Of a DNA stretch of 64,000 nucleotides, positions 33,751 to 40,432 are shown piece by piece. The DNA is from Clostridiales bacterium FE2011 (GTDB taxonomy: Bacteria > Bacillota > Clostridia > Christensenellales > Aristaeellaceae): the NCBI GenBank assembly GCA_017569305.1, contig CP069418.1:3224001-3288000 (forward strand), in the 5' to 3' direction. Position numbers and translations under genes: made by a program. Each line of letters begins with the position of its first letter. The stretch's first letter is position 1. The notes beneath the pieces were generated by a model. The model saw only the letters and a program-made list of their open reading frames with translations. It did no database searches and was not told the DNA's origin.

Positions 33751-34953
33751 ATGGCAAAGAAGACGGTTGATGACATTCAGGTAAAAGGCAAGCGGGTACT
33801 GGTCCGCTGCGACTTCAACGTCCCCATGAAGGACGGAAAGATCACGAACGACAAGCGCATCGTCGCTGCTCTGCCCACGATCAAAAAGCTGATCGCTGAC
33901 GGCGGCAAAGTAATCCTGTGCTCCCACCTGGGCAAGCCGAAGAACGGTCCGGAAGAAAAGTTCTCCCTGGCTCCTGTGGCTGTCCGCCTGAGCGAGCTGC
34001 TGGGTCAGAACGTTGTTTTCGCCAATGACGATAACGTGGTGGGCGAGAACGCCAAGGCTGCTGTTGCCGCTATGAAGGATGGCGACGTGGTCCTGCTGCA
34101 GAACACCCGCTTCCGTGCGGAAGAAACCAAGAACGGCGAAGCCTTCAGCAAGGATCTGGCGACCCTGGCTGACGCTTACGTGGATGACGCTTTCGGCTCC
34201 TGCCACCGCGCTCACTGCTCCACCGCCGGTGTCACCGCTTACACCAGCCCCAACGTGGCCGGCTACCTGATCGGCAAGGAACTGTCCATCATGGGTAAGG
34301 CTCTGGAGAACGCTGATCGTCCCTTCGTGGCTGTCCTGGGCGGCGCGAAGATCGAAGACAAGCTGAACGTGATCAACAACCTGCTGGAAAAGGTTGACAC
34401 CCTGATCATCGGCGGTGGTATGGCTTTCACCTTCCTGAAGGCGAAGGGCTACGAAGTTGGTAAGTCCCTGCTGGACGAGAGCAAGATCGACTACTGCAAG
34501 GACATGATGGCCAAGGCTGCCGAAAAGGGCGTGAAGCTGCTTCTGCCCATCGACACCGTGTGCGCTGCCGGCTTCCCGGATCCGATCGACGGACCTGTGG
34601 ATGTGACCGTGGTTGACTCCGACAAGATCCCCGCTGACGTGGAAGGCCTGGACATCGGACCCAAGACCCGCGAGCTGTTCGCAGACGCCGTGAAGACCGC
34701 CAAGACCGTGGTCTGGAACGGACCTATGGGCGTGTTCGAGAATCCCACCCTGGCTCAGGGCACCCTGGCTGTGGCTCAGGCCATGGCTGATTCCGACGCT
34801 GTGACCATCATCGGCGGCGGCGACAGTGCTGCGGCTGTTGAACAGATGGGCCTGGGCGCCAAGATGACCCACATCTCCACCGGCGGCGGTGCCTCCCTCG
34901 AGTTCCTCGAAGGCAAGACCCTGCCCGGCGTTGCCTGCCTGGACGAGAAGTGA
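33751..34953 (+). CDS. pgk: Phosphoglycerate kinase
   Basis: 400 residues from ATG 33751, set by AAAGGAGAG; the frame extends upstream without a ribosome site. It transfers phosphate between 1,3-bisphosphoglycerate and ADP in glycolysis. Family features: [14 protein letters not shown] at residues about 17-30, the HLGKPKNG loop, [14 protein letters not shown], the nucleotide site [13 protein letters not shown], and [13 protein letters not shown] near the C-terminus. A hairpin array of 110 bp separates it from tpiA. Confidence 0.97.
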   Translation: MAKKTVDDIQVKGKRVLVRCDFNVPMKDGKITNDKRIVAALPTIKKLIADGGKVILCSHLGKPKNGPEEKFSLAPVAVRLSELLGQNVVFANDDNVVGENAKAAVAAMKDGDVVLLQNTRFRAEETKNGEAFSKDLATLADAYVDDAFGSCHRAHCSTAGVTAYTSPNVAGYLIGKELSIMGKALENADRPFVAVLGGAKIEDKLNVINNLLEKVDTLIIGGGMAFTFLKAKGYEVGKSLLDESKIDYCKDMMAKAAEKGVKLLLPIDTVCAAGFPDPIDGPVDVTVVDSDKIPADVEGLDIGPKTRELFADAVKTAKTVVWNGPMGVFENPTLAQGTLAVAQAMADSDAVTIIGGGDSAAAVEQMGLGAKMTHISTGGGASLEFLEGKTLPGVACLDEK

Positions 34954-35068
34954 GAAACGGCATAGCCGTTTCCCAATGAAATATTCGGCTTAGCCGAATG
35001 TGAAATATTGGCCTTCGACCAATATGAAATATCGCTTCGCGATGTGAAATGTTGCCTTCGGCAACGTG
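34954..35068. repeat. Covarying hairpin array D between pgk and tpiA
   Basis: Hairpins GAAACGGC-ATA-GCCGTTTC, ATTCGGC/GCCGAAT, TTGGcc/ccAA (weaker), TCGC/GCGA and GTTGCC/GGCAAC, joined by TGAAATAT or TGAAATG linkers, end directly at the tpiA ribosome binding site. Only the left-type half is present. Confidence 0.8.
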
Positions 35069-35086
35069 AAAAAGGAGACGAAAACA

Positions 35087-35839
35087 ATGCGTAAACCGAT
35101 TATTGCCGGTAACTGGAAGATGAACAAGACGCCCGAAGAGGCGAAGGCCCTGGTAACCGAGCTGAAGCCCCTGGTGAAGGATGCTAACTGCGACGTCGTC
35201 GTGTGCGTTCCCGCCGTGAACTTCGCGGCCGTCAAGGAAGCTGCCAAGGGCAGCAAGATCAAGCTGGGTGCCGAGAATGTGCACTGGGCGAAGAGCGGCG
35301 CCTTCACCGGCGAGCTGTCCGCTGATATGCTCAAGGCCTGCGGCGTGGAATACGTCATCATCGGCCACTCTGAGCGCCGCCAGTACTTCGGCGAAACCGA
35401 CAAGACCGTGAACCAGCGCGTGCTGGCCGCTGTCGAAGCTGGCCTGAAGGTCATCATGTGCGTTGGCGAAAACAAGGAAGAGCGCGAAGCCGGCTATACC
35501 GACGCGCTGGTTGAATACCAGACCCTGATCGGCCTGAACGGCCTGACCAAGGAACAGGTTGCCAAGATCATCATCGCTTACGAGCCCGTCTGGGCCATCG
35601 GCACCGGCCTGACCGCCACCGATGAGCAGGCGAACGAGACCATCGGCGTCATCCGTGCCGCCGTGGCCCGCAAGTATGGCAAGGGAACCGCCAACAAGGT
35701 CCGCATCCAGTACGGTGGATCCATGAACCCCAAGAATGTGAAGGGTCTCATGGCTCAGCCTGAAATCGACGGCGGCCTGATCGGCGGCGCCAGCCTGAAG
35801 GCTCCTGACTTCAGCCAGGTTGTCAACTACGACAAATAA
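35087..35839 (+). CDS. tpiA: Triosephosphate isomerase
   Basis: 250 residues from ATG 35087 (AAAGGAG upstream). It interconverts DHAP and GAP. Catalytic residues are visible: NWKMN at the N-terminus (Lys12), the His in IIGHSERRQYFGE (about 94-106) and the Glu in AYEPVWAIGTG (about 166-176); the phosphate-binding GGS is in YGGSMNPKN. Codon use is strongly biased, fitting high expression. IS copy 2 begins 20 bp after the stop, so any downstream glycolytic genes have been separated from this operon. Confidence 0.97.
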   Translation: MRKPIIAGNWKMNKTPEEAKALVTELKPLVKDANCDVVVCVPAVNFAAVKEAAKGSKIKLGAENVHWAKSGAFTGELSADMLKACGVEYVIIGHSERRQYFGETDKTVNQRVLAAVEAGLKVIMCVGENKEEREAGYTDALVEYQTLIGLNGLTKEQVAKIIIAYEPVWAIGTGLTATDEQANETIGVIRAAVARKYGKGTANKVRIQYGGSMNPKNVKGLMAQPEIDGGLIGGASLKAPDFSQVVNYDK

Positions 35840-35845
35840 GCAAAA

Positions 35846-35859
35846 TGGACACTGGGGAC
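35846..35859. repeat. Left half of REP palindrome split by IS copy 2
   Basis: TGGACACTGGGGAC; GAC is the target duplication. Its continuation is at 37334. Confidence 0.85.
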
Positions 35860-35904
35860 TGATATGTACCCAGTTTCCTGGACACATTGAATTATGATCG
35901 AGGC

Positions 35905-36698
35905 TCAACCCATGGATGCCATCCTGTATTTTACGGGTGGCATCCATTTTGTTTTTGCCTGGATGCGCTCATTGTTGTAGTAGTCAATGTACCTCGCCAT
36001 GGCTGAGGAGAACTCCTCATATGATTTGTAGTCTTTCTCGCATCCATAAAACATCTCGTTCTTTAGTCGTCCGAAGAATGTCTCCATAATACTGTTGTCA
36101 TAACAGTTTCCTTTTCGGGACATGGACTGAATAACGCCACGTTTCTCAATCGTATTTCTGAAATAAGCATGTTGGTACTGCCAACCCTGGTCAGAATGAA
36201 AGATCAGACCATTAAGTGAGGAAAACCTGCTTAATCCTTTCTCCAACATCCGTCGGATCTGTTCCATGTTTGGACTTAACGAAAGATCGTATGAGATGAC
36301 CTCGTTTGTGTGCATATCCAGAATTGGAGAGAGGTAGCATTTCCCCCAAGATAAATTGAATTGAGAGACGTCGGTTGTCCATTTTTGCAAAGGCTTTGTT
36401 GTACTAAAGTCTCGGTTAATGAGGTTATCTGCCACCTTTCCAACTCTCCCTGATAAGAATGGTACTTTTCTTTCGGACGTTTACCTTTAAGGTCCATGCA
36501 ATGCATTAAGCGCTGGACCTTTTTGTGGTTTACCTTATAGCCTCTGTTGATCAGTTCGTGGTGTACTCTCCGAACACCATATCGACCTTTGTTGTGTTCA
36601 AAGATTTCCCTGATCACACATGCGACTGCTTCGTTCCTTTTCGCTACCACGTCTTCTTTTGAAACTTCGTAATAGTACGTGGATCTGGAAAGGCCCAT
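35905..36698 (-). pseudogene. IS3-family transposase OrfB, frameshifted (copy 2)
   Basis: Compared with copy 1, one A is missing in GGGAGAAGTTGG (here GGGAGAGTTGG), splitting orfB into a 140-residue N-terminal piece with a wrong tail and a 176-residue catalytic piece. All three DDE residues are in the second piece, so no full OrfAB can be made. This copy could still move using transposase from copies 1 or 3. Confidence 0.92.
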
Positions 36699-36715
36699 CG
36701 CTTTAAGAAGGCACT

Positions 36716-37288
36716 TCAGTTGGTATCCTTCTTCTCTAAGTTCTTTGATGATCGCTGCTTTTTCGCCTTGAGTCGCGCAGCCTCTTTTTCTTCTCTCAAG
36801 GCGATCTCTTTTTTTATGACTTCGATTTCTGCTTTAATGTATGCGTTTTCGGCCCTCAGTCTCACAAGCTCTTCATACTCGGATTCATTGAGTTTCCTAG
36901 GGTTGTTGTAATTGATTTTCTTCATATGGGGCTCCTTTGATGGTCGGCCTTTTCTCATGTTTACCAGACCATTATACCCCTCGAGCTTATATTTGCGAAC
37001 CCAGCGAGAAAGTAAGCCGTTGTGTATACCTGCCTCATTAGCTACTGACAGGATTGATGAACCTGCAATAACCTTGGCAACCAGCTCATATTTCTCTTCT
37101 GGAGTCCATTCCTTATTAGTCCCCCGGCGCTTGAGAACCTCCGGCCCATTTGCTTCTTCTGCATGGAACCATCGCAGGATCATCCTGTGAAAGTTTTTAG
37201 GATCTTTAATACTTGTGGGAGTCTCTGGCCACCTTCCTTCTCTGTACATCTCAACGCATTTCCTCTTGTACTCATAACTGTAATGCAT
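36716..37288 (-). CDS. IS3-family transposase OrfA (copy 2)
   Basis: 190 residues, the same sequence as OrfA of copy 1. Although its own orfB is broken, an OrfA made alone often acts as a transposition inhibitor in IS3 elements. Confidence 0.9.
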   Translation of the reverse strand: MHYSYEYKRKCVEMYREGRWPETPTSIKDPKNFHRMILRWFHAEEANGPEVLKRRGTNKEWTPEEKYELVAKVIAGSSILSVANEAGIHNGLLSRWVRKYKLEGYNGLVNMRKGRPSKEPHMKKINYNNPRKLNESEYEELVRLRAENAYIKAEIEVIKKEIALREEKEAARLKAKKQRSSKNLEKKDTN

Positions 37289-37333
37289 AAAAATACCCTC
37301 CTTACTGGTGTCCAGTAAAGAGGGTACACATCA

Positions 37334-37394
37334 GACAGTCCCCGGTGTCCACTTTTTTGCTTTTTGGACACTGGGGACTGTCCCCAGTGTCCAC
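37334..37394. repeat. REP doublet upstream of RAYT1
   Basis: Right half of the IS-split REP (GACAGTCCCCGGTGTCCAC, 37334-37352), linker TTTTTTGCTTTT, then a complete REP palindrome (37365-37394). It mirrors the doublet at 38298-38354. Confidence 0.88.
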
Positions 37395-37446
37395 TTTTTC
37401 TTTACATGAAGAACGACGAATGTTATCATCTTGCTGGGTGATTAAC

Positions 37447-38295
37447 ATGCCAAGAACAGCCAGGCTAAAGAGTGTAACAAACATATACCATGTTATATGG
37501 CGTGGAATAAACAAGCAGGTCATTTTTGAGGATGACAGTGATCGGTATTTCTTTATGAACGTAGTCAGAAAATGTAAGGAAGTATCGGGATTTAAGCTGT
37601 ATGCCTTTTGCCTGATGACAAATCATGTGCATATGTTGATTCAGGCAGGTGATGAACCGCTTGAAATCGTGTTCAGACGAATCGGCAGCAGTTATGTGAA
37701 ATGGTACAATCAAAAGTATGAAAGAACCGGACATTTGTTTCAGGATCGTTATCGGAGTGAAAATGTAGAGAACGAGCGCTATTTTATGACCGTTCTGCGT
37801 TATATTTTGCAGAATCCTATGAAAGCTGGCTTGGAATCCTCGCCGGGTAAATACAAATGGACCAGTTACCGCGCGTATGAAAAGGGAATTGGTTCCATTA
37901 CTGACACAGAATACGCTGAAAGCATTTTCGGAGGCAGAGACAACCTGCTTACCTTCTGCAAAGAGGAAAATGATGATACTGTTCCGGATGAGGATGACTA
38001 TGCCTGGCGGATTAAGGATGATCAGGCAATCGACATAATGAAGCAGATCTCAAATTGCTCTTCTGTATCGGAGTTTCAATTGCTGGATAGAAAAATCCAG
38101 AAGAATTATGTGAGGGATATGTTTCTTGAAAAGCTTTCTGTAAAGCAGATTTCGCGCATAACCGGAATGCCCAGGACAACTGTCGACAGGGAAGTAAAGC
38201 GGATCGACCCTGCGGCACTGCTGGAAAGAAAGTCAATCCAGTTTCATGAGTCCGATGAATCTGCATTTACATATGGTGATGATGAAATCTGGTAA
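37447..38295 (+). CDS. REP-associated tyrosine transposase RAYT1 (TnpA-REP, Y1 family)
   Basis: 282 residues from the ATG giving MPRTARLKS, the usual RAYT start. The Y1 domain (about 1-150) contains IYHVIWRG, the HUH motif in MTNHVHMLI (about 60-68) and the nucleophile region SSYVKWYNQKYERTGHLFQDRY (Tyr about 93-100). A C-terminal region with an HTH-like LSVKQISRITGMPRTTVDREV (about 232-252) follows. RAYTs nick single-stranded REP hairpins and are thought to spread them. This one is framed on both sides by REP doublets in inverted orientation, and outside those by oppositely oriented IS3 copies. Confidence 0.93.
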   Translation: MPRTARLKSVTNIYHVIWRGINKQVIFEDDSDRYFFMNVVRKCKEVSGFKLYAFCLMTNHVHMLIQAGDEPLEIVFRRIGSSYVKWYNQKYERTGHLFQDRYRSENVENERYFMTVLRYILQNPMKAGLESSPGKYKWTSYRAYEKGIGSITDTEYAESIFGGRDNLLTFCKEENDDTVPDEDDYAWRIKDDQAIDIMKQISNCSSVSEFQLLDRKIQKNYVRDMFLEKLSVKQISRITGMPRTTVDREVKRIDPAALLERKSIQFHESDESAFTYGDDEIW

Positions 38296-38297
38296 AA

Positions 38298-38354
38298 GTG
38301 GACACCGGGGACAGTCCCCGGTGTCCAAAAAGCAAAAAAGTGGACACTGGGGAC
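38298..38354. repeat. REP doublet downstream of RAYT1
   Basis: A complete REP (38298-38327: GTGGACACCGGGGACAG and complement), linker AAAAAGCAAAAAA, then a half REP (38340-38354) interrupted by IS copy 3. It is the inverted counterpart of 37334-37394 and begins 2 bp after the RAYT1 stop, so it could also fold as a 3' stem. Confidence 0.88.
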
Positions 38355-38399
38355 TGATATGTACCCTCTTTACTGGACACCAGTAAGGAGGGTATTTTT

Positions 38400-38972
38400 A
38401 TGCATTACAGTTATGAGTACAAGAGGAAATGCGTTGAGATGTACAGAGAGGGAAGGTGGCCAGAGACTCCCACAAGTATTAAAGATCCTAAAAACTTTCA
38501 CAGGATGATTCTGCGATGGTTCCATGCAGAAGAAGCAAATGGGCCGGAGGTTCTCAAGCGCCGGGGGACTAATAAGGAATGGACTCCAGAAGAGAAATAT
38601 GAGCTGGTTGCCAAGGTTATTGCAGGTTCATCAATCCTGTCAGTAGCTAATGAGGCAGGTATACACAACGGCTTACTTTCTCGCTGGGTTCGCAAATATA
38701 AGCTCGAGGGGTATAATGGTCTGGTAAACATGAGAAAAGGCCGACCATCAAAGGAGCCCCATATGAAGAAAATCAATTACAACAACCCTAGGAAACTCAA
38801 TGAATCCGAGTATGAAGAGCTTGTGAGACTAAGGGCCGAAAACGCATACATTAAAGCAGAAATCGAAGTCATAAAAAAAGAGATCGCCTTGAGAGAAGAA
38901 AAAGAGGCTGCGCGACTCAAGGCGAAAAAGCAGCGATCATCAAAGAACTTAGAGAAGAAGGATACCAACTGA
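38400..38972 (+). CDS. IS3-family transposase OrfA (copy 3)
   Basis: 190 residues, identical to OrfA of copies 1 and 2 at protein level, with only a few silent changes. HTH and C-terminal coiled coil as in copy 1. Confidence 0.92.
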   Translation: MHYSYEYKRKCVEMYREGRWPETPTSIKDPKNFHRMILRWFHAEEANGPEVLKRRGTNKEWTPEEKYELVAKVIAGSSILSVANEAGIHNGLLSRWVRKYKLEGYNGLVNMRKGRPSKEPHMKKINYNNPRKLNESEYEELVRLRAENAYIKAEIEVIKKEIALREEKEAARLKAKKQRSSKNLEKKDTN

Positions 38973-38989
38973 AGTGCCTTCTTAAAGCG

Positions 38990-39784
38990 ATTGGCCTTTC
39001 CAGATCCACGTACTATTACGAAGTTTCAAAAGAAGACGTGGTAGCGAAAAGGAACGAAGCAGTCGCATGTGTGATCAGGGAAATCTTTGAACACAACAAA
39101 GGTCGATATGGTGTTCGGAGAGTACACCACGAACTGATCAACAGAGGCTATAAGGTAAACCACAAAAAGGTCCAGCGCTTAATGCATTGCATGTACCTTA
39201 AAGGTAAACGTCCGAAAGAAAAGTACCATTCTTATCAGGGAGAAGTTGGAAAGGTGGCAGATAACCTCATTAACCGAGACTTCAGTACAACGAAACCTTT
39301 GCAAAAATGGACAACCGACGTCTCTCAATTCAGTTTCCCTTGGGGAAAGTGCTACCTCTCTCCAATTCTGGATATGCACACAAACGAGGTCATCTCATAC
39401 GATCTTTCGTTAAGTCCAAACATGGAACAGATTCGACGGATGCTGGAGAAAGGATTGAACAAATTTTCCTCACTTAATGGGTTGATCTTTCACTCTGACC
39501 AGGGATGGCAGTACCAACATGCTTATTTCAGAAAGGCTATTGAGAAGCGTGGCATTATTCAGTCCATGTCCCGAAAGGGAAACTGTTATGACAACAGTAT
39601 CATGGAGACCTTCTTCGGACGACTGAAGAACGAAATGTTTTATGGATGCGAGAAAGACTACAAATCATATGAGGAGTTCTCCACAGCCATGGCGAAGTAC
39701 ATTGACTACTACAACAATGAGCGCATCCAGGCAAAAACAAAATGGATGCCACCCGTAAAATACAGGATGGCATCCATGGGTTGA
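38990..39784 (+). CDS. IS3-family transposase OrfB, DDE integrase (copy 3)
   Basis: The frame is intact, but the codon matching the ATG of copy 1 is ATT (Ile), so independent initiation would have to use GTG 39038. The frameshifted OrfAB product is unaffected. Catalytic residues are in WTTDVSQF, FHSDQGWQYQ and NSIMETFF. Changes relative to copy 1 include MYLKGK for MDLKGK and several in the central third. Confidence 0.88.
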   Translation: MGLSRSTYYYEVSKEDVVAKRNEAVACVIREIFEHNKGRYGVRRVHHELINRGYKVNHKKVQRLMHCMYLKGKRPKEKYHSYQGEVGKVADNLINRDFSTTKPLQKWTTDVSQFSFPWGKCYLSPILDMHTNEVISYDLSLSPNMEQIRRMLEKGLNKFSSLNGLIFHSDQGWQYQHAYFRKAIEKRGIIQSMSRKGNCYDNSIMETFFGRLKNEMFYGCEKDYKSYEEFSTAMAKYIDYYNNERIQAKTKWMPPVKYRMASMG

Positions 39785-39829
39785 GCCTCGATCATAAATC
39801 AATGTGTCCAGGAAACTGGGTACATATCA

Positions 39830-39848
39830 GACTGTCCCCAGTGTCCAC
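39830..39848. repeat. Right half of REP palindrome split by IS copy 3
   Basis: GACTGTCCCCAGTGTCCAC, ending 4 bp before the stop of the convergent RsbW-like gene. Confidence 0.85.
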
Positions 39849-39851
39849 TTT

Positions 39852-40262
39852 TTATTCGATGATCTTATACATCTTCAGGATGTTCTGCTTGTCCGTATAC
39901 TCATATTCCATCTTGTCCATGCTCTTCTTCACCATATAGATTCCCAGCCCGCCGATGGCCCTTTCCTCCGCGGAAAGCGTAACGTCAGGATCAGCCTTCG
40001 CCAGGGGATTATAGGGGATGCCGCTGTCGATGAAGGTGATCACCACAGACCGGGGATTTTCCTGCAGGTCCATCCGGATGGTGACGGAGCCGGTATCCGG
40101 GGCATAGGCATAGCTGGCGACGTTGACAAAGATCTCTTCCACGGCCACGTCGATCTGCATCAGGATCTTCATGGGGCAGCGCATGGACTTGAGATTCTCG
40201 TCCACAAAATCCAGCACCTGCTGGAGATTCGCCACTTTGGCTTCAAGGGTCAGCTCTTTCAC
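39852..40262 (-). CDS. RsbW-like anti-sigma factor / serine kinase (HATPase)
   Basis: 136 residues from GTG 40262, chosen because GGAG lies seven bases upstream; the frame is open to a GTG at 40316, and an ATG at 40268 is too close to the ribosome site. The GHKL ATPase fold shows the N-box region DVAVEEIFVNVASYAY, the G1 box VITFIDSGIPYNPL and the G2 box GGLGIYMVKKSMD. Such proteins phosphorylate an anti-sigma antagonist or bind a sigma factor. No partner STAS or sigma gene is adjacent, so the target is unknown. It has its own promoter. Confidence 0.82.
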   Translation of the reverse strand: MKELTLEAKVANLQQVLDFVDENLKSMRCPMKILMQIDVAVEEIFVNVASYAYAPDTGSVTIRMDLQENPRSVVITFIDSGIPYNPLAKADPDVTLSAEERAIGGLGIYMVKKSMDKMEYEYTDKQNILKMYKIIE

Positions 40263-40339
40263 GCTCATTCTCCGTTCAGTCTGCGGAATATGCAGTGATA
40301 GGATTCCAAACGTCACATCATCTTTTTTTCATTAAAAAT

Positions 40340-40368
40340 ATTATATAGGATATCACTGTATGATTCAA
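40340..40368 (-). promoter_or_regulatory. Promoter of RsbW-like gene
   Basis: Minus strand: TTGAAT (40368-40363), 17 bp, TATAAT (40345-40340). Confidence 0.8.
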
Positions 40369-40382
40369 GCAGAAAATAGGTT

Positions 40383-40415
40383 AAAAAGAGGACAGGGGAG
40401 GCAGGCTCCCCTGTC
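40383..40415 (-). terminator. Intrinsic terminator of surface-protein gene
   Basis: Stem GACAGGGGAG/CTCCCCTGTC with a 5-nt loop, followed by CTCTTTTT on the minus strand, 18 bp after the stop. Confidence 0.8.
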
Positions 40416-40432
40416 TGTTGGGTTTGTCAGGT

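Larger units (their letters stand above)
35860..37333 (-). mobile_element. IS3-family insertion sequence, copy 2 (frameshifted orfB)
   Basis: 1474 bp, opposite orientation to copies 1 and 3, with the same TGAT.TGTACCC ends and a 3-bp duplication GAC at 35857-35859 and 37334-37336. It is one base shorter than copies 1 and 3 because of a deletion in orfB near 36445. Otherwise almost identical to copy 1. Confidence 0.93.
38355..39829 (+). mobile_element. IS3-family insertion sequence, copy 3
   Basis: 1475 bp, same ends, GAC target duplication at 38352-38354 and 39830-39832. The 5' two-thirds is nearly identical to copy 1, while the segment from about 39290 to 39700 carries clustered substitutions (for example FSFPWGK for FNLSWGK). 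That pattern suggests recombination with a diverged relative. Confidence 0.93.

Noticed and set aside
35860..39829. Proven composite transposon
   Set aside because: Each IS has its own intact 3-bp duplication within a separate REP, showing three independent insertions; joint mobility is possible but not shown.
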